Positions 1 through 8,749 of a stretch of 64,000 bases of DNA are shown here, one piece after another; positions within the stretch are counted from its first letter, which is position 1, and each line of letters begins with the position of its first letter. The stretch is from Microbulbifer aggregans (GTDB lineage: Bacteria; Pseudomonadota; Gammaproteobacteria; Pseudomonadales; Cellvibrionaceae), in assembly GCF_020524005.1 (NCBI RefSeq), contig NZ_JAIVKK010000004.1, forward strand, positions 310,001 to 374,000. The letters run 5' to 3'. The notes below the pieces were generated by a model. It made no database searches, was not told where the DNA came from, and worked only from the letters and a program-made list of their open reading frames with translations. Position numbers and translations under genes: made by a program.

Positions 1-609
1 AAGTGTTTTCCCTCAGGTAAAGACTGGCCGGATCTGGCCTGGCTGCGCGGTGAAATCGAGGCTGGCCGGATCAGGTTTCTGGGCGAACTGATGAACGTCT
101 ATGCCGGTGTGTCGCCCCTGGATCCGCGGATGATGCCCTACTATGCGCTGGCAGCGGAACACGACATCCCGGTCGCCGTGCACGCGGATCAGGGGCCGCC
201 CCCGAATAGCCCGGTGCGGCAAGGTGGCTGTTGCCCGAACTTCAACGGCGATTACGGCAATCCTTTACTCTATGCTCCCTTGCTGGAAAAGCACCCGCGA
301 CTGCGCCTGTTACTCATGCATACCATCCGCGATGAATTTGTCACTGAGGCAATCAGGCTGATGGATGATTACCCGAATGTGTATATCGACACATCCCCCA
401 TGTCCAGGGTACCCCGGGAGTGGGTTTACGCATCCCTGAAGCGTGTGACAGACGCCGGCCATGGTGACCGCATTGTGTTTGGTTCGGATTATTGGGGTTC
501 CATTGGTACCGGTATCGAGGTGATTGAGGAGGCGGATTTTCTGACGGCAGAACAGAAGCGCAGCATCTACTTCGACAATGCGGCGCAGTTCCTGCAGCTG
601 GAGCGGTGA
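1..609 (+). CDS. Amidohydrolase-family protein (TIM-barrel metal hydrolase), 5' partial
   Basis: The frame is open from the first base, so the gene begins outside the window; about 202 C-terminal residues are visible. They resemble the amidohydrolase-2 branch of TIM-barrel hydrolases: an internal HAD pair in the segment VAVHADQGPP, a later LLLMHT strand, and a closing FGSDYWG segment whose Asp would be the last metal/catalytic acid of the barrel. The end, DNAAQFLQL, is the usual final helix of this family (typically N-A-x-x-x-L/F). The substrate cannot be told. It runs towards typA and shares a terminator with it. The family call is fairly safe; a specific reaction is not claimed. Confidence 0.75.
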   Translation, partial: KCFPSGKDWPDLAWLRGEIEAGRIRFLGELMNVYAGVSPLDPRMMPYYALAAEHDIPVAVHADQGPPPNSPVRQGGCCPNFNGDYGNPLLYAPLLEKHPRLRLLLMHTIRDEFVTEAIRLMDDYPNVYIDTSPMSRVPREWVYASLKRVTDAGHGDRIVFGSDYWGSIGTGIEVIEEADFLTAEQKRSIYFDNAAQFLQLER

Positions 610-650
610 ATGCTTGGTGGGGCTATTTTAGCGTGCTGATTCTATGCATA

Positions 651-679
651 AAAAAACGGGCCAACTGGCCCGTTTTTTT
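651..679. terminator. Bidirectional rho-independent terminator
   Basis: A short stem, ACGGGCC / GGCCCGT around a small loop, is flanked by a run of A on the left and a run of T on the right. It can therefore stop transcripts from both the amidohydrolase gene (plus) and typA (minus). Confidence 0.85.
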
Positions 680-692
680 GTTTCCCGAAGAA

Positions 693-2501
693 TTACTTCT
701 TCGCGCGCTTGCGCATATTTTCCTGCAGGATCTTTTTGCGAACCCGGATGCTTTCCGGAGTCACTTCCACCAGTTCGTCGTCTTCGATGAACTCCAGCGC
801 CTGCTCCAGGGTGTGACGGATGGGCGGTGACAGGGTCAGCGCGTCGTCGGTACCGGAGGCGCGGACGTTGGTCAGCTGCTTGGCCTTGGTGGGGTTTACC
901 ACCAGGTCGTTGCCGCGGGAGTGAATGCCGATGACCTGGCCTTCGTAAACTTCTTCACCGTGGCCCAGGAACAGGCGGCCGCGATCCTGCAGTGCGAACA
1001 GGCCGTACGCCAGGGTTTTGCCCTTGGTCATGGAAACCAGTACACCGTTGATGCGCTTGGCCACGTCGCCCATCTTCACCGGACCGTAATGGTCGAAGAT
1101 GCTGGTCATGATGCCGGAGCCGCTGGTGATGGTCAGGAACTGGTTACGGAAACCGATCATGCCGCGGGACGGTACGATAAAGGTCAGGCGCACGCGGCCC
1201 TTGCCGTCCGGTTCCATGTTGGTGAGGTCGGCTTTACGCAGACCCAGTTCTTCCATGATCGGACCCTGGTGCTGCTCTTCTACGTCGATCACTACTTCTT
1301 CGTAGGGCTCCTGCACTTCGCCGTCGACGATCTTCTGTACTACTTCCGGGCGGGATACACCCAGCTCGAAGCCTTCACGACGCATGGATTCAATCAGTAC
1401 CGACAGGTGCAGTTCACCACGGCCGGATACCTTGAACTTGTCCGGGGAGTCACCCTGCTCTACGCGCAGCGCCACGTTGTGGATCAGCTCCTGGTCCAGG
1501 CGGTCCTTGATGTTGCGGCTGGTGACGAACTTGCCTTCTTTACCGGCAAACGGAGAGTCGTTGACCTGGAAGGTCATGCTCACGGTCGGCTCGTCCACGG
1601 TCAGTGCCGGCAGTGCTTCGGGCTGCTCCGGGTCACACAGGGTGTCGGAAATGTTCAGCTCACCCACACCGGTAATACATACGATGTCGCCGGCGCTGGC
1701 CTGCTCTACTTCCACGCGCTCGAGGCCCAGGTAACCCATTACCTGCAGTACCTTGGCTTTGCGGGATTTGCCTTCGCGGTCGAGGATTACGACCTGCTGG
1801 TTCGGCTTCAGGGTGCCGCGGGTGATACGGCCAACACCGATTACGCCCACATAGCTGTTGTAGTCCAGCGCGGAAACCTGCATCTGGAAGGGGCCGTCGC
1901 TGTCGACTTTGGGCGGCTCAACCTTGTCCACGATCATCTGGAACAGCGGGGTCATGTCTTCGGCCATGTCGGTGTCGTCGAGGCCGGCGATGCCGTTCAG
2001 GGCGGAGGCGTAAACCACCGGGAAGTCCAGCTGCTCTTCGGTGGCGCCGAGGCTGTCGAACAGGTCGAATACCTGGTCCATCACCCAGTCCGGACGCGCG
2101 CCCGGGCGGTCGATCTTGTTGATCACCACGATCGGGTTCAGGCCCTGCTCAAACGCTTTGGAGGTTACGAAGCGGGTCTGCGGCATCGGGCCGTCTACCG
2201 CGTCTACCAGCAGCAGTACAGAGTCCACCATGGACAGTACGCGCTCTACCTCGCCGCCGAAGTCGGCGTGCCCGGGGGTGTCCACGATGTTGATGCGGTA
2301 GTCGTTCCAGCGAATGGCGGTGTTCTTGGCCAGGATGGTGATGCCACGCTCTTTTTCCTGATCGTTAGAATCCATCACCCGCTCGGAGTCGGCGCTGCGA
2401 CGGTCCAGGGTGCCGGACTGCTGCAGCAGCTTGTCGACCAGGGTGGTCTTGCCGTGGTCAACGTGGGCGATGATCGCAATATTGCGCAAATTGTCTATCA
2501 C
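693..2501 (-). CDS. typA: Ribosome-associated GTPase TypA/BipA
   Basis: 602 residues, the usual TypA length. The translation-factor GTPase domain starts at once: the P-loop AHVDHGKTT near residue 13, the effector ERGITI, the G3 DTPGHADF and the G4 NKID are all present. Beta-barrel domain II, the EF-G-like domains and the TypA-specific C-terminus (ending in a basic RKRAKK tail) follow. TypA binds the ribosome and helps 50S assembly and growth under stress or cold. The start codon read here is GTG, with a GAGGT-type ribosome site nine bases before it. It is a single gene ending at a shared terminator. Confidence 0.97.
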   Translation of the reverse strand: MIDNLRNIAIIAHVDHGKTTLVDKLLQQSGTLDRRSADSERVMDSNDQEKERGITILAKNTAIRWNDYRINIVDTPGHADFGGEVERVLSMVDSVLLLVDAVDGPMPQTRFVTSKAFEQGLNPIVVINKIDRPGARPDWVMDQVFDLFDSLGATEEQLDFPVVYASALNGIAGLDDTDMAEDMTPLFQMIVDKVEPPKVDSDGPFQMQVSALDYNSYVGVIGVGRITRGTLKPNQQVVILDREGKSRKAKVLQVMGYLGLERVEVEQASAGDIVCITGVGELNISDTLCDPEQPEALPALTVDEPTVSMTFQVNDSPFAGKEGKFVTSRNIKDRLDQELIHNVALRVEQGDSPDKFKVSGRGELHLSVLIESMRREGFELGVSRPEVVQKIVDGEVQEPYEEVVIDVEEQHQGPIMEELGLRKADLTNMEPDGKGRVRLTFIVPSRGMIGFRNQFLTITSGSGIMTSIFDHYGPVKMGDVAKRINGVLVSMTKGKTLAYGLFALQDRGRLFLGHGEEVYEGQVIGIHSRGNDLVVNPTKAKQLTNVRASGTDDALTLSPPIRHTLEQALEFIEDDELVEVTPESIRVRKKILQENMRKRAKK

Positions 2502-2596
2502 AGGGGTCTACCTCTGGGGTAAGCGTGGCGTCACGCAGAGTTAAGCGGGGCGGGGGCTTGAGGGCCGAAAGGCCTGCCCGGCGGCCAAAGGCGGCG

Positions 2597-2602
2597 ATTA
2601 TA
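2597..2602 (-). promoter_or_regulatory. Possible sigma-70 -10 box for typA
   Basis: Read on the minus strand this is a perfect TATAAT about 95 bases before the typA start. No convincing -35 hexamer lies 16-18 bases further up, so the assignment is tentative. Confidence 0.35.
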
Positions 2603-2665
2603 GTGGTGATGCGTGACAACTGCGAGCGCGAATTGAATAAAAATAAGCCAATTTGAGGTGATTTG

Positions 2666-2688
2666 CCGGGGCCGTGGGGCGGCCCCGG
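2666..2688 (-). terminator. GC-rich hairpin after the chemoreceptor gene
   Basis: A nine-pair stem CCGGGGCCG / CGGCCCCGG with a five-base loop sits just past the stop at 2700. It has no T tract on the minus strand, so it may be a weak terminator or an mRNA 3'-end stabiliser. Confidence 0.4.
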
Positions 2689-2699
2689 GCACGGTGGCG

Positions 2700-4196
2700 T
2701 CAGGCGCTGCCGCCGAGTGCGGTTTCCTCGATAGCGCCGGAATGACTGGTCACGCTCCCACGTGCGGCCTTGCCCTTACCGGAAGCCATGATGCCGGTCA
2801 CCTCGTTATACAGGCTACGGAAGCGGTGAAACTCCTGGCTGACCTGTGAGGATGACTTGAGGATATTCTGGGCCGCGCCGTCGAGTTCGTTGGAGCCGGC
2901 GGCCACATTGCTGATCGCCAGCCGCAGGCTGTCGACGCCCTGAGACTGTTCGCCTGCAGCTGAGCTGATCTCGGTGAGCAGCCCGTTGAGGTCGCGGCTG
3001 TTGAGGCCGATGCGCTGCACGGCTTCATTGAGTGATTCCCGGCTGTGCAGGAACAGGGTGGCAGCTGCCTCGAAGACTTCATTGGCCGCGGTAAACTCGG
3101 AATTGATTTTGCCCACCGCGCTATTTAGCACACCGTTACTGCGCTCCGCCAGTTCCGCAATTTCCCGCGAGGCACCGCCCGAATTGCTGGCCAGCTGGCC
3201 GATTTCCTGGGCAATGACCGCAAATCCGGCGCTTTGGCTGCCTACCCGTGCGGCCTCGATCGAGGCGTTGAGGCTCAACAGTTTGGTGCGCGTGGCAAAG
3301 TCCCCGACAACCGCCGTTTTGGCAGTGACCTGATTGACCGCTTCCATAACGGCCTGCAGTTCGGCGTGGGTGTCGGCCTGAAGCTCCGCCAGCGTTACGC
3401 GCAGGGCCTCCATTTGTTCACCGGCCTGGTTCAGCTTGTTGAGGGTTTCCTCGCTGCCCTGAATCTCGCTGTAACTCTGGCGCGACAAGTTTTGCGCGCG
3501 CTGGCAGTTGTCGGTAGTGGTACTGACTTGCACGGAGATTTCCTCCGAGTTGTCCGACAGTTGTTCCAATGCGGCGGCATTCTCTGTGGAGACTGCGGTG
3601 ATCAGGTGGGCGGAGTCGTTATTGCCGCGGGACACCTGTTGCAGGAACGACAACAGTGGGCCGAACTCGTCAGTCAGCTTGCCCTGTACCACAAACGCGC
3701 GGCGGAACACTGTGGCAACGTAGACGCAGGCTATTGTTTGTACCACCACGAACGCCGAGTGAATCGCGACGATCCCAAAAGACGCCTGATAATTAAAAAT
3801 GCTTGCCGGTAAATAAAAATAGAACGTCAGGTGGTGCACCGCGGCGGTCAGCGCGGCCACCAGCAGAGCCCGCACATCGGCCAGCAGTGTCAGCAGCCCG
3901 ATCATCACGAAGATATGAAAGTGCCATTCGATCATGCCCTTGCCGAGATGGATCATGATCCCGGAGAAAGCCATTACGGAAAAACCCATCAGGGGTACCG
4001 CAAAACCCAAACCCCCGAACCGGGCCACCAGAAATTGCACGGCGATGATGGCCGCTGGCAGGGCTGTGGCCAGCACGTCGGTGGTATCAAAAAAACGGGC
4101 CATAACCAGCAGCAGGGGGATGTGGGCCCCGAGCACGATCAGTCCCAGGTGGTGGATGCGGGCCTGGTGGTCCTGCAGTGGGTTTTGCTTATCCAT
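2700..4196 (-). CDS. Methyl-accepting chemotaxis-type membrane receptor
   Basis: 498 residues. Residues about 15-165 hold roughly six hydrophobic helices with no obvious periplasmic sensor domain. A WHFHIF segment (residues 91-96) and an HH pair (121-122) lie inside the membrane part, a pattern seen in a class of multi-helix chemoreceptors. Residues about 200-470 are an all-helical signalling domain, with the receptor hairpin region near 308-340 (LSLNASIEAAR, then FAVIAQEIGQLA). It should signal through CheA/CheW, none of which is in this window. The start overlaps the end of the upstream thioredoxin-like gene by eight bases, so the two are probably co-translated. The family is clear; the ligand is unknown. 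Confidence 0.85.
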   Translation of the reverse strand: MDKQNPLQDHQARIHHLGLIVLGAHIPLLLVMARFFDTTDVLATALPAAIIAVQFLVARFGGLGFAVPLMGFSVMAFSGIMIHLGKGMIEWHFHIFVMIGLLTLLADVRALLVAALTAAVHHLTFYFYLPASIFNYQASFGIVAIHSAFVVVQTIACVYVATVFRRAFVVQGKLTDEFGPLLSFLQQVSRGNNDSAHLITAVSTENAAALEQLSDNSEEISVQVSTTTDNCQRAQNLSRQSYSEIQGSEETLNKLNQAGEQMEALRVTLAELQADTHAELQAVMEAVNQVTAKTAVVGDFATRTKLLSLNASIEAARVGSQSAGFAVIAQEIGQLASNSGGASREIAELAERSNGVLNSAVGKINSEFTAANEVFEAAATLFLHSRESLNEAVQRIGLNSRDLNGLLTEISSAAGEQSQGVDSLRLAISNVAAGSNELDGAAQNILKSSSQVSQEFHRFRSLYNEVTGIMASGKGKAARGSVTSHSGAIEETALGGSA

Positions 4197-4785
4197 ATTT
4201 CAGCCCCAGTGGATCCAGGATTTCCTGATAGGCGCGGCTCACCGCGCAACCCCGCACCGGCAGTGGAGCGGGCATGTCGCCGGAATTGATGCGTACGATC
4301 ATCTCCTGCAGATCCAGCTGGCTGAACGGTGTGATCGTGCGATCGGAGTAGCCACCCGCGTAGAGCACGTCACCGCTGCCATCAAACACCACCAGCAGAG
4401 GCACAGCGGACACCAGTGAAGACGCTTCACCACCGGATTCCGGTGAGGCGAGGTGCAGCACCTGGTAGCCGTGCTCGCGCAATTGACGCGCGGCTTCCTG
4501 GCCGTGATCGTCGAGCAGCACCACTACTTCTGCCTGCCCATTCGCGGACAGCGGCTGCCGCTCGAGCAGCTGTGCCATAACGACCTGGGAGCAACTGCAG
4601 GTCGGGGTAAAAAAATGCACGACGTTAAAGTCGCTGAGTGACTGGGCCAGCAGGCTGCGCAGGCCTGGAATATCGGTTTTTATCGGTCTGAGGTCGGCCT
4701 GGTGCCAACTGTGCAGGATACCCAGCAACAGCGATACCGCGCCAACCCAGCCCAGTACCAGCAGAGAGAGCGTTAGCTTTTTCAT
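4189..4785 (-). CDS. Membrane-anchored thioredoxin-like protein (DUF6436 type)
   Basis: 198 residues. An N-terminal hydrophobic segment (about 5-25) is a signal anchor. A thioredoxin-like fold follows, with VVHFFTPTCSCSQ at about 55-67: the usual CxxC position holds CSC (Cys63 and Cys65) after the Phe-Thr-Pro-Thr turn. A cis-proline-like AVPLLVVFD comes later. It resembles DUF6436 proteins, whose role is not established. The CxC pair could be redox-active or could bind metal. It is the first gene of a two-gene unit with the chemoreceptor-like gene, overlapping it by eight bases. Confidence 0.65.
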   Translation of the reverse strand: MKKLTLSLLVLGWVGAVSLLLGILHSWHQADLRPIKTDIPGLRSLLAQSLSDFNVVHFFTPTCSCSQVVMAQLLERQPLSANGQAEVVVLLDDHGQEAARQLREHGYQVLHLASPESGGEASSLVSAVPLLVVFDGSGDVLYAGGYSDRTITPFSQLDLQEMIVRINSGDMPAPLPVRGCAVSRAYQEILDPLGLKYG

Positions 4786-5014
4786 GGTTGGGAAGGTTTA
4801 TATGGGACTTGCTACTCGTTATCGACGCTGGCTGCGGGAGCTTTAGCCCCTTTTAGTATGAAAGGTGGTATTTGCCCTGAAAAGGGCTTCCAGGATTTGA
4901 AGGTGGAGGTTGGTAACCGTGTCCTTCGACTGTGCAGCCAAGTGTGATGCGATTTCAATCAATTCCACGGCTGGGAAAATCTGTACTGCAATGCTCGGTT
5001 GCGGTGGTTTCGGC

Positions 5015-5028
5015 AACAAACTGTTACA
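5015..5028. promoter_or_regulatory. RstA-box-like site upstream of the TIGR03032 gene
   Basis: AACAAACTGTTACA shares the 12-base core ACAAACTGTTAC with two sites before and after the mipA operon start (9675 and 9863). The known RstA box is TACATNTNGTTACA. The site is about 120 bases before the start at 5152. The rest of the 4786-5151 gap shows no convincing gene. Confidence 0.4.
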
Positions 5029-5151
5029 GAGCGGAGGATTTCGCGGGGCGGCTGTCACGTTACAGTGCTATATGGCCAGTATTGTCTGGTGACGAGAATA
5101 ATGACTCCGGGGCGCGCGGTAGTACGCCCGGGGCAAACTAGTGGTACCCCT

Positions 5152-6354
5152 ATGAGCAATGAAGTAACAGAGCAAAACCCGCGCGATGACGAAGGTGTGG
5201 CTGCAGAAGCCGCAGCCGTCGCCGGGAGCGAGCAGCAGGCCGAAGGCGCCGACAAGGTGACTGAGCCAACCGCCGGTGAGCAGCAAAAGGCGCAGCCGGA
5301 GCCGGTACGCAAATCCTGCTCTTCTGGCCTGGCGGCGTGGATGCACCAGAACCAGCTGTCCATCGCGTTTACTTCCTACCAATCTGGCCGCGTTTACATG
5401 GTTGGCGCTGAACCCGGTGGCAAGCTTTCCTTCCACGAGCGTATCTTCCAGCGCGCGATGGGCATTGTGGGTAACCGCAAGCGTATCTACATGGGTGGCC
5501 TGTACCAGGTTTGGCGTTTTGAAAACGTACTGCAGCCGGGCCAGGTGGCTAACAAGATCTTTGATGCCTGCTATGTACCGCGCAACGCGCAGTTTACCGG
5601 CGAGGTGGATATCCACGAGCTGGGTATCCAGAAAGACGGCAAGATCGTCTTTGTAAATACCAAGTACAACTGCCTGGCCGAGCCGAGCCTGACCCACAGT
5701 TTCCGCGTGATCTGGAAGCCGGAATTTATCAGCAAGATTGTGCCGGAAGACCGCTGTCACCTGAATGGCCTGGCGATGGTGGATGGCAAGCCCAAGTACG
5801 TCACTGCGGTGTGCAAATCCGACACCATTGACGGCTGGCGCGAGCGCCGCAGCAACGGCGGTATCGTGATTGATGTGGAAACCAATGAGATCGTGTGTGA
5901 AGGCCTGTCGATGCCGCACTCGCCGCGCTGGGTCGATGGCAAGCTGTGGGTATTGAACAGCGGCACCGGTTACCTGGGCACCGTGGATTTCGAGACCAAG
6001 AAATTTGTACCGCACACCTTCTGCCCGGGCTTTATGCGCGGTCTTGCCATCTACGGCGACTATGCGATCGTCGGCCTGTCCAAGCCGCGTTACGAGCGCT
6101 TCGAAGGTCTGGAGCTGGACCAGAACCTGGCTGACAAAGATTCAGAAGCCTGGTGTGGGGTGCAGTTCATCAATCTGAAGAACGGCAACGTGGAACACTG
6201 GATCCGCCTCGACGGCCCGGTAAGCGAACTGTTTGACCTCACTGTACTGCCGGGCGTGCGCTGCCCCATGGGTATTGGTCAGCAGAGTAAGGAAAACCTG
6301 ACCATGGTGACCTATGAAGATGCCACCGGCAGCAGTGCAAAAGCAGCGGGCTAA
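5152..6354 (+). CDS. TIGR03032/DUF4915-family protein
   Basis: About 400 residues from the chosen ATG. The first ~60 are low-complexity and acidic/Ala-Glu-rich (a disordered lead). The rest reads as a beta-propeller-like TIGR03032 domain, with repeated strands such as GGLYQVWRFEN, CHLNGLAMVDGKPKYVTA, SMPHSPRWVDGKLWVLNSGTG and FCPGFMRGLA. The biochemical role of this family is unknown; some relatives sit near glycosylation or peptide-modification genes, which is not the case here. The ATG at 5101 is in frame and also possible, and neither start has a strong ribosome site. A strong terminator follows. Confidence 0.8.
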   Translation: MSNEVTEQNPRDDEGVAAEAAAVAGSEQQAEGADKVTEPTAGEQQKAQPEPVRKSCSSGLAAWMHQNQLSIAFTSYQSGRVYMVGAEPGGKLSFHERIFQRAMGIVGNRKRIYMGGLYQVWRFENVLQPGQVANKIFDACYVPRNAQFTGEVDIHELGIQKDGKIVFVNTKYNCLAEPSLTHSFRVIWKPEFISKIVPEDRCHLNGLAMVDGKPKYVTAVCKSDTIDGWRERRSNGGIVIDVETNEIVCEGLSMPHSPRWVDGKLWVLNSGTGYLGTVDFETKKFVPHTFCPGFMRGLAIYGDYAIVGLSKPRYERFEGLELDQNLADKDSEAWCGVQFINLKNGNVEHWIRLDGPVSELFDLTVLPGVRCPMGIGQQSKENLTMVTYEDATGSSAKAAG

Positions 6355-6379
6355 CTGAAAAAATTTAACTTGATCTTTT

Positions 6380-6402
6380 GGGGGCATTCGCCCCCATTTT
6401 TT
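6380..6402. terminator. Rho-independent terminator
   Basis: A perfect six-pair stem GGGGGC / GCCCCC with an ATTC loop is followed by ATTTTTT. It ends the plus-strand TIGR03032 gene; the minus-strand kinase operon also ends nearby. Confidence 0.9.
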
Positions 6403-6456
6403 CGCCTGTAATTTTTGTTTGGGGATATTTGCGGAGAGGTACAGGGCGGAAGCGCG

Positions 6457-7635
6457 TTACTGCTGGTTCGGCCAGCGCAGGGTGGCACGGGTACCGCCGA
6501 GATTGGGTGAGTGATCCAGACGCAGCTCGCCCTCGTGCCACATCATGACTTTCTTCACGATATACAGGCCCAGGCCGTAACCCTGATCGTCGGTGGCTGA
6601 GCGGGTAAAGGCGTCGGTGAGCTCCAGGGCATCGCCGCCAAGCCCAGGGCCGTTGTCTTCCACCGAGAGCTGGCAGTAATTACCGTCGAACGTGAAGCGT
6701 ACATCCACGCGGTCGTCGGCGTATTTACAGGCGTTGCCTACCAGGTTCTGGATCGCAATCGTCAGCGCGTCCGGCTCCAGCCAGGCCTCTGCGTCAGGAA
6801 AGTAATAACCGATCTCCAGATCCGGGCACTGCGCTTCCAGCGCGGAGCCCAATTCGGAGAAAAAATTTTCAAGTGCGACCGGCTTTCTGGAAATTAACTG
6901 CTCATTAATCTCCACCCGCGCGAAATTCAGGTATTTTTCCACCAGTTGCTCGATATCGCGCGTCGCGCGGCTGATCACTGCCGCGCTTTCTGTGTCACTT
7001 GGCGCTAATGCCTGCTGGAATTTAATCCGGGCCAGGGGCATGCGAATTTCATGGGCGATGGTACGTGCGAGATCCTGGTTCATCTCGAAATAGCCGGTGA
7101 CGATGTTCGCCATGCGCCGGAAGGTTTCTGCCAGCGGGTAAATTGTCGAACGCCGGCTGATTTGCTCCGGCATGTTGAAGGGTTTTTTACTGAATCGGAT
7201 GGCCTGGTTTTGCAGGCGGTTGAGATCGCGGAACATCGGCCACGTCAGCAGTGCCAGTACCACCAGCATTGCGCCGATAAACAGCAGTCGCCATTGGGTC
7301 ACACTCTCCGCAGGCTGGTGCGGAAAGGGTCCGATTTCCAGAATTACATTGCCGTTGCGGTGATAAAACAGGATCTTGCCGCCGGATTCGAGGCCGACAA
7401 CTTCGCCCGCGTCCACCCGGTCTTTCAAAGTCTGTGGAAAATGGATGGCATTGATCGAGTAGCTCTGGGCGATGGGGGTTTCACCGCGCTCAAGCGCCTC
7501 CGCCAGCTGCGCGGCACTGATGGTGTACTCGTGGGGAGCGGTGGAATAGAGGTTATACAGTGTGGCTACGGACGAGTACACCACGATCAGCGCCAGTGCC
7601 AGAACACTGACGAGGCGCAACATCTGCCAGCGCAT
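6457..7635 (-). CDS. Sensor histidine kinase, RstB-like
   Basis: 392 residues. Two membrane helices (about 6-28 and 114-134) enclose a small periplasmic domain of ~85 residues. A HAMP-like stretch and the dimerisation helix with His195 in IAHEIRMPLAR follow, then an HATPase domain with NLVGNACKYA, DNGPGLGG and GLGLYIVKK. It should phosphorylate the adjacent regulator. The start ATG overlaps the regulator's stop as TAATG, so the pair is translationally coupled. The last gene of the mipA/DUF3019/regulator/kinase operon. The RstB likeness comes from the partner and layout; the signal it senses is unknown. Confidence 0.88.
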   Translation of the reverse strand: MRWQMLRLVSVLALALIVVYSSVATLYNLYSTAPHEYTISAAQLAEALERGETPIAQSYSINAIHFPQTLKDRVDAGEVVGLESGGKILFYHRNGNVILEIGPFPHQPAESVTQWRLLFIGAMLVVLALLTWPMFRDLNRLQNQAIRFSKKPFNMPEQISRRSTIYPLAETFRRMANIVTGYFEMNQDLARTIAHEIRMPLARIKFQQALAPSDTESAAVISRATRDIEQLVEKYLNFARVEINEQLISRKPVALENFFSELGSALEAQCPDLEIGYYFPDAEAWLEPDALTIAIQNLVGNACKYADDRVDVRFTFDGNYCQLSVEDNGPGLGGDALELTDAFTRSATDDQGYGLGLYIVKKVMMWHEGELRLDHSPNLGGTRATLRWPNQQ

Positions 7636-8384
7636 TAGCGGTTCCCGCGACTCGTATTCAGCGAGTAGCCTCGCCCGCGTATGGACTGGATCGCTACACC
7701 CGCGGGGATAGAATCGAGTTTTTTACGCAGGCGGCTTACGCGCATATCAATGACACGATCGAGACCGTCAAACTCGCGTCCGATAACCCGTCGGAACAGA
7801 TATTCGCGGCTCAGTAACCGCGCCGGTTGTTCGGCAAAAATCTGCAGCAGGTCAAATTCATTGGTGGTCAGCAACAGTGGCTCGCCATTGACCTGGGCCT
7901 CGCGGCTGACCAGATCGATGCTCAGTGGGCCGAAAGTAATATCTGAAGTGGACGGTGCATTGCTGCGCGTACCGCGCAGGTTGGCTTCGATTTTTGCCCA
8001 CAGCAGCTCCGGATCTACGGGTTTTACCAGGTAATCGCAGGCGCCCAGTTTGAGCCCGCTGACCTGGTCGTTTACCGTGCTGAGCGCGCTGAGGAAGATC
8101 AGAGGGCAGCTGATTTGGGTGCGATACTGCTCCAGCAACTGAAAACCGCTGGCATCCGGCAGCACCACATCGGCAATGATGAGGTCGTAGTGGCGGTGGT
8201 GAATGGCCTTCATAAATTCACTGCCATTCGCCGCATAGGTAACATCGCAGCGACGCTCGGACAGGAAGCGGATAATCAGTGCGGCCAGCTGCTCGTCGTC
8301 TTCGAGTAGCAGGATACGATAGCCATCGGTACTGCTGGTTTGCCCCATACTTAGCGGCGCCCAAGCGTTCTGTATGGCGTTCAC
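7635..8384 (-). CDS. OmpR/PhoB-family response regulator, RstA-like
   Basis: 249 residues. The receiver domain (about 21-135) has the acidic pair in LLLEDDEQ, the phospho-acceptor Asp72 in IIADVVLP and the conserved Lys in DYLVKP. The C-terminal winged helix (about 150-245) has LTTNEFDLLQ and a recognition-helix block, DGLDRVIDMRVSRLRKKL, very close to that of E. coli RstA. It overlaps the DUF3019 gene by four bases (ATGA) and the kinase by one. A RstA-box-like sequence at 9675-9688 lies before the operon, so autoregulation is likely. Met13 is an alternative start. Confidence 0.9.
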   Translation of the reverse strand: MNAIQNAWAPLSMGQTSSTDGYRILLLEDDEQLAALIIRFLSERRCDVTYAANGSEFMKAIHHRHYDLIIADVVLPDASGFQLLEQYRTQISCPLIFLSALSTVNDQVSGLKLGACDYLVKPVDPELLWAKIEANLRGTRSNAPSTSDITFGPLSIDLVSREAQVNGEPLLLTTNEFDLLQIFAEQPARLLSREYLFRRVIGREFDGLDRVIDMRVSRLRKKLDSIPAGVAIQSIRGRGYSLNTSRGNR

Positions 8385-8749
8385 AGCAGCCCCCAGCCGT
8401 AGCGGCGACGATGTCGTTTGGGTTGGTACTGGGCAATTTTCAGCGTTGCTGACGCGACGCGTTCACCGCTTTCACTTTTGGTCACCATAAACTGGATATC
8501 CTCGTCACTGTCGATATAGACCTGGATATCCTTATCGGTTTCGCCCCAAAAGCAGCGAATCAATCCTTTGCCTTTTATGGAAAGGCAATAGCGCGCGTTG
8601 TCGTCCGCGCTGAAGTCCACCTTTACAGATACATGGCAGATGTTGTCATCTTCGCTGACGGCACACAGGCTGGGCGTCAACTGCAAGCCCGCGGCCGTGC
8701 CTGCCACCGGCAGGCAGGCGAGCAAAAATATCAGGACGCGCCGTGTCAT
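8381..8749 (-). CDS. DUF3019 secreted protein
   Basis: 122 residues with a signal peptide (about 1-20, cleavage near AGTAAG). It matches the DUF3019 pattern: LTPSLCAVSEDDNIC near the start, a Cys-rich middle (YCLSIKGKGLIRCFW) and an Ig-like set of short strands. The function of DUF3019 is not known. It overlaps both neighbours by four bases and typically occurs between a MipA/OmpV gene and a two-component pair, as here. It may link the outer-membrane protein to the sensor, but that is inference. The tail RHRRRYGW is basic. Confidence 0.8.
   Translation of the reverse strand: MTRRVLIFLLACLPVAGTAAGLQLTPSLCAVSEDDNICHVSVKVDFSADDNARYCLSIKGKGLIRCFWGETDKDIQVYIDSDEDIQFMVTKSESGERVASATLKIAQYQPKRHRRRYGWGLL

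Noticed and set aside
921-2522. Plus-strand frame opposite typA
   Set aside because: Antisense of a fully recognisable TypA; no ribosome site or domain.
4786-5100. Short frames on both strands in the gap before the TIGR03032 gene
   Set aside because: They have no ribosome site, signal or domain, and one overlaps the putative RstA-like box.
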